Source: an uncultured Alphaproteobacteria bacterium
GTDB taxonomy: Bacteria > Pseudomonadota > Alphaproteobacteria > RF32 > CAG-239
Direction: 5' to 3'
Assembly: GCA_944392325.1 (NCBI GenBank)
Contig: CALXWI010000003.1
Location: forward strand, 1 to 53,496
DNA length: 53,496 bases
This document shows positions 1 to 7,470 of this stretch, in pieces (the first letter of the stretch is position 1; the number at the start of each line of letters is the position of its first letter). The notes beneath the pieces are model-generated. The model saw nothing but the letters and a program-made list of their open reading frames with translations. It was not told where the DNA came from and searched no databases. A program made the position numbers and the translations under genes.

Positions 1-134
1 ACAATCTCTCGGTGGAAGCCGTTGAGTTTGGCTAAAATCTCCTCAAGGTATTGTTGTACGCTCGGGCCGTCAAGCTGCCTTTGCCAGCCAAGCAAGTTGG
101 TGCCGTCGTATTCTATGGTGAGTTTGTAGCGCAT
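1..134 (-). CDS. truA: tRNA pseudouridine synthase A, N-terminal part (cut by window edge)
   Basis: The reverse strand from 134 reads [13 protein letters not shown], then LLGWQRQ and a SVQQ segment. This is the characteristic N-terminus of TruA, which makes pseudouridine at positions 38-40 of the tRNA anticodon arm. Only 44 codons are present and the catalytic Asp lies outside the window. A GAGAGGAT ribosome-binding sequence sits 8-9 nt before the ATG. It is separated from the upstream oxidoreductase gene by a terminator, so it probably has its own promoter. The family call is confident despite the short length. Confidence 0.9.
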   Translation of the reverse strand, partial: MRYKLTIEYDGTNLLGWQRQLDGPSVQQYLEEILAKLNGFHREI

Positions 135-151
135 ATATTTATTTATCCTCT

Positions 152-184
152 CAAAAAAAATAAGGGGCTTAATTCCTGCCCCTT
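152..184 (-). terminator. Intrinsic terminator after the oxidoreductase gene
   Basis: On the minus strand a 7-bp stem (AAGGGGC / GCCCCTT, 9-nt loop) is followed by a run of eight T. It ends the transcript of the 215-1231 gene before truA. Confidence 0.85.
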
Positions 185-214
185 AAACTAAACCATTTGT
201 GGGTTTATGCAAGT

Positions 215-1231
215 TTATTCTGCAGCAAAAGCCATTTTTTCTGCCACAGAATTAGTAAAACCCAGCTTGGACTGAATCTCCCACAGTACACGTAAAGCTG
301 CAAGGGCGTTCTCACCGCTGATGCGCGGGGTGGCCTTGCCGTTAACACAAGCAATAAAGTGGTTTAATTCTGCCTGCAAAGGTTGGTTGGTCGGAATAAA
401 TAACTGCTCGACACTGCCTTTTAAGCCATAGTTCATCCACTCGGGGATTTCCTCCTGATTAACGTAGGGCATACGTCCCTGAGAGTGAACGTTGATGCTT
501 TGGTTGATGAAGTCCATATCAATATAGTTGGTGTCAGTGGTTACCGTTAAAGTTCTGACACGGGCTTGGGTAATGCGGCTGGCGGTTAAGTTGGCGGTAA
601 CCCCGTTTTCAAACTCAAGCAAAGCAGTAATATAGTCCTTGCCGGAGGCGTGGTCCGGAGTGCGTACCGCAGCAGCCTGAACAGTCTTAACCTTGTCTTT
701 AACCAAAGACAAAACAACTTCAACATCGTGAATCATCAAGTCCATAGCAACATCAACATCGGTAATGCGGCCAGATGCGGCTGACATACGCTGTGCCGTA
801 AGGGAGCGAATCATCCCCGTGTTGTTCAAGATTTTGTGCATTTGTTCAACCGCCGGATTAAACTGCTCAATATGGCCGACCAACAAAGTAACATTATTGG
901 CCTTGGCAGCGTTAATCAACCTTTGGCAGCCTTCCTCAGTAGTGGCTAACGGTTTTTCCATCAAGCAATGGATGCCCTTGTTTAAGAAAAATTCACCAAC
1001 ATCAGCGTGGGTGACTGAAGTGGTTACGACACTAACCGCATCAACCTCGGCGGCAACTTCATCCAGTGATGAAAAAGCCTTAATTCCAAACATTTCAGCC
1101 GCTTTTTGTGCTGCCTCCGGAAAAATGTCATACACGCCGACCAAATCAACGCCCTGTAATGTTTTATACGTCTTCAAATGGTTTTTACCCATAACGCCGG
1201 CGCCGATAACCGCAACTTTGATATTACTCAT
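215..1231 (-). CDS. Gfo/Idh/MocA family NAD(P)-dependent oxidoreductase, GnnA-like
   Basis: The protein of 338 residues has an N-terminal Rossmann nucleotide-binding motif (VAVIGAGVMGKNH) and the family's EKP catalytic motif (CLMEKPLATT). A GHIEQFNPAV segment and a TDVDVAMDLMIHD segment follow. The last two resemble the UDP-GlcNAc 3-dehydrogenase (GnnA) branch, which feeds synthesis of diamino-sugar lipid A, but no lpx gene is nearby, so the substrate is inference. The ATG at 1231 is chosen because GAGGA lies about 10 nt upstream; the earlier in-frame ATG at 1240 would leave almost no spacing. It stands alone, between a terminator and a 690-bp repeat-filled gap. Confidence 0.85.
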   Translation of the reverse strand: MSNIKVAVIGAGVMGKNHLKTYKTLQGVDLVGVYDIFPEAAQKAAEMFGIKAFSSLDEVAAEVDAVSVVTTSVTHADVGEFFLNKGIHCLMEKPLATTEEGCQRLINAAKANNVTLLVGHIEQFNPAVEQMHKILNNTGMIRSLTAQRMSAASGRITDVDVAMDLMIHDVEVVLSLVKDKVKTVQAAAVRTPDHASGKDYITALLEFENGVTANLTASRITQARVRTLTVTTDTNYIDMDFINQSINVHSQGRMPYVNQEEIPEWMNYGLKGSVEQLFIPTNQPLQAELNHFIACVNGKATPRISGENALAALRVLWEIQSKLGFTNSVAEKMAFAAE

Positions 1232-1342
1232 AGAAAGCATTCCTCATTGATGTTACAAAGTAATCTGAGCGTCTTATAGCATATTAGGTGGGGGATGGTA
1301 ACTAATAAATTGTTACAAATTATTTCAAAAACACGTATTTTG

Positions 1343-1537
1343 GGCACCTAATACAGATTTTTATAAAATTGCTAAGTCATGTACCAGCACGTACCTTCGC
1401 CGTCTAGGCTCGCGGTGGTCGCGGTTGCTCCCTTGCTTGCCAAGAAGTTCCGAAGATTTTGCAGATACAAAAGCAACGTTGGTTGCTTTTGTTCTTAGCA
1501 ATCCTGTCGCAATTTTCTAAAAATCTTATTATCTGCC
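1343..1537. repeat. Palindromic repeat with loop insert (copy A1)
   Basis: The arms GGCACCTAATA...GATTTTTATAAAATTGC and GCAATTTTCTAAAAATC...TATCTGCC form a long imperfect inverted repeat. The apex holds an insert of about 105 bp. The insert itself contains a hairpin (CAAAAGCAAC / GGTTGCTTTTG) and is related to the inserts at 1638-1740 and 45130-45232. Confidence 0.8.
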
Positions 1538-1573
1538 GCAAACTCCGTGTTTTTGGTAAAAGTTCGTATAACG

Positions 1574-1771
1574 GGTTATTAATACAGAAATTGCGGGTCG
1601 AAAGTGTCCTCACGTACCTCTTTAGCTCAGGAATCTAGGCTTGCTGTGGTCGCGGTTGCTCCCTTGCTCGCCAAGATTTTCTGAGATGTTACAGATGAAA
1701 AAGCAACGTCAGTTGCTTTTTCTCTTAGCCATTGCTAAAATTTTTCTCGCCCTTGACGCCTACAAATCGAC
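1574..1771. repeat. Mosaic palindromic repeat with loop insert (copy A2)
   Basis: The left arm (GGTTATTAATACAG...CGAAAGTGTCCTCACGTAC) belongs to one subfamily. The right arm (AAAATTTTTCTCG...CTACAAATCGACTC) belongs to another, so the two ends no longer pair fully. The same roughly 106-bp loop insert seen at 45.1 kb occupies the apex. This looks like recombination between elements. Confidence 0.75.
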
Positions 1772-1795
1772 TCACCATCTAAATTTTTTACAAAA

Positions 1796-1840
1796 ACACG
1801 TATTTTGGGCACCTAATACGGAGATTAATTTGGTTTGTAA
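1796..1840. repeat. Half-copy (left arm only) of the palindromic repeat
   Basis: The sequence repeats the 1331-1355 left flank and arm almost exactly (ACACGTATTTTGGGCACC, then TAATAC). No right arm follows before the lipoprotein gene at 1922. Isolated left arms also precede miaA. Confidence 0.65.
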
Positions 1841-1921
1841 CAAGGGTATAAGTTCGCGGTTGACGTTTGGGTGGGCTTTGTGTTATCGTCCTAGCATCTA
1901 GATTAAATGCCGGAGACGGAT

Positions 1922-3772
1922 ATGCTGAGAAAATTTTGTTTGTGGGGAGCTTTGCTGTTGGCGGGGTGTACCGCTACGCCTGAAAAATCAACGGATGCGG
2001 TTGAAAATGCCGGTGTCGGCGGGGCTCATTGTGTGTTGATGACTTCCGTGCCGGAAGAGGTGGACGGAAAGCTTAATACCTATGATGCTATGGCGCGGGC
2101 TGCAAAGTATAATGCTAAGCCGGTCAGCGAAAATATGAAACAGAAAATTTTTAGCGCGAATCCGAATTTGTCCCCTAAAGATATTATTGACAATGTATTA
2201 AACAATCCGGCACAAGGCAGTGAGCTCTACAACGGTATCAGGGTGTTGGATTATGCCATTATGTATGCCGGTGCTTATTTGGCGGACTCGCAACAGCAAG
2301 CTGATGATTTGATTTTGCAGCGTTCGGCTCAGAGTTTGGCCGTGGCTGCAGTAAAAGTACAGGGCGATGTGTGGATTGCTAATCGCAAAATCAGAGAAAT
2401 CAACCGTATGCTTGACCAGCAAAACAAAGATTTGTTGGCTTTTGAGGCTTATTATCGGACGGTTGGTAAGCTCAGCGAAGAAGAGCAGTCGTATCGGAGC
2501 TCTTTGGATGTGGCTATCCGCAAGCTTAAAGAAACCAGAGAATCGTTGATTGCATCAACTCTTGAATATCGTAAGTTGGTGAAAGATAAGTCCGAAAGTT
2601 TGGAGTTGGACGGACGGCGTTTCTATGAACTTGACCATTTTGAGGCATCTTTAAGTGAAGAATTGTTTGAACAAGCCGCTTTGGCAGGGCGACCGGAGTT
2701 TAAGTCAGCTAAGGCTCAATCAAAAGGGTATAGTTTTGCATCTATTAATCGCTATTTGGCGTACCATTATGATGAAGTTGAGCGTTTGAAACTCAATGGC
2801 TATAAAGCAAACAATGAGCTATATGCCAATGCGTTAGAAAAACAGGCGGCAAGAGCTGCCAGCAGTTTGATTGATGCTATTGTTGTGCTTAGAACGCAGA
2901 CTAAGCCGGAAGATACGTTTGCTCAGCAAGATAAAGTGTTAGATGAATTGGCTGCCGCTATTATGATTCAGAATCGTCTGGCGTTTGAGGCTGTGGGGAC
3001 GGCTACTTTGGATTATGAATTGGTACTTAGCAAAATCAAAACCCTGAAAAAAGAGATTAATCTGCTCAAAAACCGCAGCTTGAACTATGCGCAAAAAGAG
3101 CAGTTGTTGGACAAGAAAATCCAATTGCTGAATTTGGAGATTTTGGAAGCGAGAGTTGTAGCAGACCGTGCTGCGGCAGTGGTTGGTTTGTATTTTTATG
3201 CCGGATATGCCCCGTTTGAATGCCAGCTGTTGAACCAGCGTCCGGCTTATATTGCCAAAGTGCTCAAAGAAGGATTGAATACTGACAGAGTGAAAATGTT
3301 AGCAAAATCTTGGCAGGAAAAAACTCCGGTTGGTAGTAATGTTCCGGAAATTGAAAAATGGGCAATCGGTGAAAATTGGCTCGAAGATGTGCTGGAAAAC
3401 AAAGTAACTGAGAAAAAGCCGGTGGTAGTGCCGGATCAGAGAATTAGTCCTGCTAAGCCTAAAACAAAAGCTGATGCAGAGCCACAGAAGTTGGTTCAGC
3501 CGGAAGGGGATTATACTCCTTATACCAATCCGGAGTTTAATAAACGCAAGGTAATGCAGTTGGGGTCTTATGTGGAGCCAAAAAATGCGGACTTGGATTG
3601 GAATATTTTGAGCAATTTGTATCCAGAACTTAAAAAGTATAAGCCCAAAACCGAAAAAAGCTATGTTAATGGGGTGCTATATTATCGTTTGTTGATTAAG
3701 TCTCCGTCTGGTGGGTTTATGGCTTTATGCAACAAGCTGCGGCAAGACAGAGTACAATGCTTGTTGAAATAA
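1922..3772 (+). CDS. Coiled-coil outer-membrane-type lipoprotein with C-terminal SPOR domain
   Basis: The protein has 616 residues. A lipoprotein signal (MLRKFCLWGALLLAGC) ends in the lipobox LAGC, so it should be lipidated. A long helical, coiled-coil-rich middle (about residues 90-430) contains two charged segments (for example LVKDKSESLELDGRRF). The last 75 residues (KVMQLGSYV, LYPELKKYKP, YYRLLIKS, LCNKLRQDRVQCLL) match the alphaproteobacterial SPOR pattern, a fold that binds denuded septal peptidoglycan. The start at 1922 has GGAG 6 nt upstream, while the ATG at 1907 has no ribosome-binding site. The helical part vaguely recalls TolC-type proteins, but I would not call it one. A role bridging envelope and septal wall is inference. 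Confidence 0.75.
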   Translation: MLRKFCLWGALLLAGCTATPEKSTDAVENAGVGGAHCVLMTSVPEEVDGKLNTYDAMARAAKYNAKPVSENMKQKIFSANPNLSPKDIIDNVLNNPAQGSELYNGIRVLDYAIMYAGAYLADSQQQADDLILQRSAQSLAVAAVKVQGDVWIANRKIREINRMLDQQNKDLLAFEAYYRTVGKLSEEEQSYRSSLDVAIRKLKETRESLIASTLEYRKLVKDKSESLELDGRRFYELDHFEASLSEELFEQAALAGRPEFKSAKAQSKGYSFASINRYLAYHYDEVERLKLNGYKANNELYANALEKQAARAASSLIDAIVVLRTQTKPEDTFAQQDKVLDELAAAIMIQNRLAFEAVGTATLDYELVLSKIKTLKKEINLLKNRSLNYAQKEQLLDKKIQLLNLEILEARVVADRAAAVVGLYFYAGYAPFECQLLNQRPAYIAKVLKEGLNTDRVKMLAKSWQEKTPVGSNVPEIEKWAIGENWLEDVLENKVTEKKPVVVPDQRISPAKPKTKADAEPQKLVQPEGDYTPYTNPEFNKRKVMQLGSYVEPKNADLDWNILSNLYPELKKYKPKTEKSYVNGVLYYRLLIKSPSGGFMALCNKLRQDRVQCLLK

Positions 3773-3837
3773 AAGGTTTGTCAAAAAGCTTTTTTTGGTG
3801 TAGGATATAAAGGTATTGTTAAATTACGGTTGCGCCT

Positions 3838-4959
3838 ATGTCTGAGGATAAAGAACAAACATTATATGAGTGGCATGCAGTATCGCGCTTGAAAAATGAA
3901 GCGCGAGAGGTGGAGCCTGCCTTGGAACAAAACTCCAAAACTCCAGAAATAGATTTAGTGCCAGAGCAGGCGAAAGAAACGGAGATATCGGAGGAAAAAA
4001 AAGAGCTGCTTCCTGAAATGGATTTTAAAGAGCAAAAACTTGATGAAACGGATTTCCATGGGGCAGCCTTGGCCGGAAGCAATTTTGCCGGAGCTTCGTT
4101 AAAAAATGCTGACTTAAGCGGGGCGGATTTGTCCGGAGCAAACTTGAGCGGGGCAGATTTGTCCGGGGCTAATTTGAGCGGAGCCGTGCTGCGCGGAACC
4201 AATTTTACCGGTGCTTGTTTGAACGGGGTAAAGCTGACAGAAGCTGATTTGGATGGGGCTATTTTGCTCAATTTGCGCATTGATGAGCTCGGCCTGCAAG
4301 AGTTGCAAGAGCTGATTGAGTATTTGGCTAAGTATTTTCCGCATAAGCTGAACTTGGCTAAGATGAATTTGACCTTGTTGGACTTGAAGCGCATTGATTT
4401 GAAAAATCTTAATCTGCGAGGGGTGGATTTTACCGGTGTGGATTTTACCGGTGTTAATATTATTGGCTTGAATTTGAGTGAGTGCATTATTACTCCACAG
4501 CAGATTGCGCAGGCAATGGGACGCAATCCCACGCGTGATGAGATGATGCAGCTGTTGATGCCACGCAAAAAAGAAGGCGGAAAAGAATGGTCAGGTATTG
4601 ATTGGGAGTCTTTTTTTCGTGGTGGTGAAGATTATAGTATTTGGGATGCTACCAAAGATAAAGGTATTACCATTGAGCAGATTTTGAAAACCGGTAAAAA
4701 AGTGTTTAGAAAAGAAGCCGGAAAGCCTAAACTCAAAGACGAGCAGATTGTAGAACAAGTGAAAACCGAGCAAAAGAACAAAGATTTTGAGCGGACCGAG
4801 AAAATTCGTGAAAGTATTGAAAAGAATCGTCAGGCAGTGTTGGAGGCCAGAAAAGAGCGCCAAAAAGAAGCCGCTGATGAGAAGAGTAATGATGAACGCA
4901 AACCACAAAAAGAGTTGGATATATCGTTGATTAATGCCGGCAGAGGACGTGAGTTTTAA
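3838..4959 (+). CDS. Pentapeptide-repeat protein with charged C-terminal tail
   Basis: The protein has 373 residues and no signal peptide, so it is probably cytoplasmic. Residues about 60-145 are A(D/N)LSG-type pentapeptide repeats (ADLSGANLSG units), which fold as a right-handed beta helix. A second shorter block (LNLRG, VDFTG, VDFTG, VNIIG) lies near residues 195-220. The last 90 residues are rich in Lys and Glu and probably form a coiled coil. The ATG lacks a clear Shine-Dalgarno sequence. The stop overlaps the convergent gloB stop by 4 nt. Family members range from gyrase protection to unknown roles, and nothing here decides between them. Confidence 0.85.
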   Translation: MSEDKEQTLYEWHAVSRLKNEAREVEPALEQNSKTPEIDLVPEQAKETEISEEKKELLPEMDFKEQKLDETDFHGAALAGSNFAGASLKNADLSGADLSGANLSGADLSGANLSGAVLRGTNFTGACLNGVKLTEADLDGAILLNLRIDELGLQELQELIEYLAKYFPHKLNLAKMNLTLLDLKRIDLKNLNLRGVDFTGVDFTGVNIIGLNLSECIITPQQIAQAMGRNPTRDEMMQLLMPRKKEGGKEWSGIDWESFFRGGEDYSIWDATKDKGITIEQILKTGKKVFRKEAGKPKLKDEQIVEQVKTEQKNKDFERTEKIRESIEKNRQAVLEARKERQKEAADEKSNDERKPQKELDISLINAGRGREF

Positions 4960-5675
4960 GCTCCGAGGCGGCGGGCAAATTCAGCCTCAGAATCAGCAGA
5001 AAGATAAGGGTTGCACTTTTTTTCTTCCCCGAGGGTGAAAGGACCGGCGGGGAGGCCTTGTTGCAGTCGGTTTTGAGCCAAGCGAAGATAGGCTAAAACA
5101 TCGGGACTGTTGTGGCTGAAGTATAAAGCTTCTTGCGCACCGTGCAGGGTGTATTCATGCCCAGGGTAAAAAAGAGTATCATCCGGAAGAGCTTTGATTT
5201 TTTGTACCGAATGCCACATTTGGCTGATGTTGCCCTCAAATAAACCGCCGACACAGAGGTTGAACAGCATATCGCCGGTAAAAAGGGCTTTGTCTTGGGC
5301 AAAGTACCATAAAATATGGCCGATGGTGTGTCCGTCAACGCTGATGATTTGGGCTTGAGAATCGCCTAAGCGGAAAGTGTCGCCGTCACTGAGGGCGATA
5401 TCTAGCCCCGGAATGCGGTGTGCGTCTGCACTATGGCCGACTACTTGGGCGTGGTAGAGCTGTTTGAGCTCAAGGTTGCTGTCGGTGTGGTCAAAGTGAT
5501 GATGGGTGTTAAGAATATAAGACGGTCGGGTATTGAGCTCTTGGCAGCGCTTGATAATCGGAGCGGCTTCAGAGGGGTCGATGATGGCGGAAATGCGGCT
5601 TGCCTCATCAATCAAAAGGTAAGCGTAGTTATCCATAATGCCGGCGCGGCACAAGATGGTTTCAATTTGCAGCAT
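4956..5675 (-). CDS. gloB: Hydroxyacylglutathione hydrolase (glyoxalase II)
   Basis: The protein of 239 residues belongs to the metallo-beta-lactamase fold. It hydrolyses S-D-lactoylglutathione in methylglyoxal detoxification. The metal motif THHHFDHTD is visible near residue 56, followed by DGHTIGHI, LFTGDMLF and YPGHEYT, which supply further His and Asp ligands. The C-terminal KCNPYLS resembles the family's NPF(L/M)R glutathione-site segment. Its ATG overlaps the stop of the upstream HD-GYP gene by one base (TAATG), so the two are translationally coupled. Confidence 0.9.
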   Translation of the reverse strand: MLQIETILCRAGIMDNYAYLLIDEASRISAIIDPSEAAPIIKRCQELNTRPSYILNTHHHFDHTDSNLELKQLYHAQVVGHSADAHRIPGLDIALSDGDTFRLGDSQAQIISVDGHTIGHILWYFAQDKALFTGDMLFNLCVGGLFEGNISQMWHSVQKIKALPDDTLFYPGHEYTLHGAQEALYFSHNSPDVLAYLRLAQNRLQQGLPAGPFTLGEEKKCNPYLSADSEAEFARRLGA

Positions 5676-7360
5676 TAAAGGTAATCCTCCGGTCTAACCT
5701 CATCAATTTGTTCAGGAGAGATGTATTGTTCAGCATATTCCATATAAACCTCATTGGTGATGAATACGCGATATAAATCAGGATCAATATGGCCGCTGTT
5801 TTTCATCTCTTTCATAATGGAGAGGACTTCGCTTAGCTTTTTAGGTTCTTTATAAGGGCGGTCATTGGAAGTTAGAGCCTCGAAAATATCAGCAATAGCC
5901 ATAATCTTGGCCGGTATGGACATTTGGTCGCCGGTGAGGCCGTTGGGGTAGCCTTTGCCATCAATACGTTCGTGATGGGCGCCGGCGTATTCAACCACAT
6001 TGGACAGCTCTTTGGGGAAATGAATGGCTTTGAGCATATCAATCGTAACAACGATATGTTCGTTGATTTTTTCTCTTTCTTCCTTATTAATCGTACCTTT
6101 GCGAACTTCTAAGTTATAGAGCTCGCCGTGATTGTAGCCCTTGCTTAAGTGGTCTTCGCGGTTTTGGAGCAGGCTTTCATAACTGGGGTTGCGGTATAAA
6201 TCCATGTCTTTGATGTTGTCGCGCTCTGCCCATGACAAGCCTTTGGTGCGGTCAAAATAACGTATAAATTGGATTTGGCTTAACTCCTCAAGACGTTTGA
6301 TATCAGCATCACTTAATGGGGTATCGCCGGTGTTACAACGCGCAATAAAGTCAAAGTCTTCTTCTAAGTGTTTAACTTTATTTACAAATTCGGCTTGCAA
6401 AGATTCTTTGTCTTGCTCCGGTGCAGCAAGGCGCTTTTTGAGGTATTCGATATGGGCGTCGCGACGCAAAATCTCAAAACGACTGCGGATTTCGTGAATG
6501 CGGTTGTAAATGGTTTCTAGCTTGGTGGCTTTGTCAACAATATATTCCGGAGTGGTGACTTTGCCGCAATCGTGCAGCCATGAGGCGATGTTGAGTGCGT
6601 ACCAGTCATCGCGGCTCATTTCAAAGTTTTTGAGAGGTCCGCTGTCTTGTTGGACAGCGGCGGTGGTCAGCATACGGGCGATAACCGGTACTCTTTGGCA
6701 ATGGGCTCCGGTATATGGTGATTTAGCGTCAATAGCTCGAGCTAAAACCTCAATAAAAGATTCCAGAAGTTGGTTGTAGGCGCCTTTAAGACGGCGGTTC
6801 TCAATCGTGATACCAATGAGCGCGCAGATAGACTGTAATGTGCGTTGCATATCTTGGGTGAAAGAGATGGTTTTGCCGCTTTCATCTTTGGCATTGATGA
6901 ATTGGATTATACAAATGGTTTCACCTCGGCGGTTGACTATCGGCAGAGTTAGGCCGGAAACCGACATATAGTTGTATTCGTTATCAATCTCTTGAAACAG
7001 AGAGTTGTCGTAGCGGTTGTCACCGTAGATGTTGGCGGTGTTGATGATTTCGTGATTGAGGGCGGAGCTTTCAACTAATGATTTGTTCTTTTTGTTTTTG
7101 AGGTCGGGAAGATAAATACTGGGATAAAGTGAGAGGTTGTCGCTGCCGATTTTATGCAACCCGATGCTGGTGATGCGGCTGAGCTCTAAGGACATAAAGT
7201 CATCGTTGTTGACGGAGTAGAGAAAGCAGCCGTCGGCACGGCACAGAGATTGTGCAAACTCCAGTACCCTTTTGAGTGCCGTATTGTAGTCTTTTTCTGA
7301 GAGAATCGTGTTGTTTAATTCAAGCAGATTGGACAAGATTGAACCATTGATTTCAGCCAC
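5675..7360 (-). CDS. GAF and HD-GYP domain phosphodiesterase-like signalling protein
   Basis: The protein has 561 residues. An N-terminal GAF-like sensor domain (about 15-190) leads into an HD-GYP domain. The HD motif is WLHDCGKVTTPEYIVDK. The signature HHERIDGKGYPNGL follows, then PAKIMAIADIFEALTSNDRPYK. HD-GYP proteins hydrolyse cyclic di-GMP or related nucleotides. The HD and GYP halves are separated by about 160 residues of helical insert, longer than in compact members. No transmembrane segment is seen. The start is GTG at 7360 with GGGA about 9 nt upstream. It is coupled to gloB. Confidence 0.88.
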   Translation of the reverse strand: MAEINGSILSNLLELNNTILSEKDYNTALKRVLEFAQSLCRADGCFLYSVNNDDFMSLELSRITSIGLHKIGSDNLSLYPSIYLPDLKNKKNKSLVESSALNHEIINTANIYGDNRYDNSLFQEIDNEYNYMSVSGLTLPIVNRRGETICIIQFINAKDESGKTISFTQDMQRTLQSICALIGITIENRRLKGAYNQLLESFIEVLARAIDAKSPYTGAHCQRVPVIARMLTTAAVQQDSGPLKNFEMSRDDWYALNIASWLHDCGKVTTPEYIVDKATKLETIYNRIHEIRSRFEILRRDAHIEYLKKRLAAPEQDKESLQAEFVNKVKHLEEDFDFIARCNTGDTPLSDADIKRLEELSQIQFIRYFDRTKGLSWAERDNIKDMDLYRNPSYESLLQNREDHLSKGYNHGELYNLEVRKGTINKEEREKINEHIVVTIDMLKAIHFPKELSNVVEYAGAHHERIDGKGYPNGLTGDQMSIPAKIMAIADIFEALTSNDRPYKEPKKLSEVLSIMKEMKNSGHIDPDLYRVFITNEVYMEYAEQYISPEQIDEVRPEDYL

Positions 7361-7470
7361 TGCAGTATTCCCATCTTAATTAAAACTAGGGATATTATGG
7401 CAATATATTGTTAATTTTTGATAAAAAAGCTGAAATATCTTGCTTGCAGTTTTTTTTGTTTTCAGCTAAT

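Noticed and set aside
1641..1901. Open frame on the plus strand in the 1.3-1.9 kb gap
   Set aside because: It consists of repeat sequence (loop insert plus arm), has no ribosome-binding site and resembles no protein.
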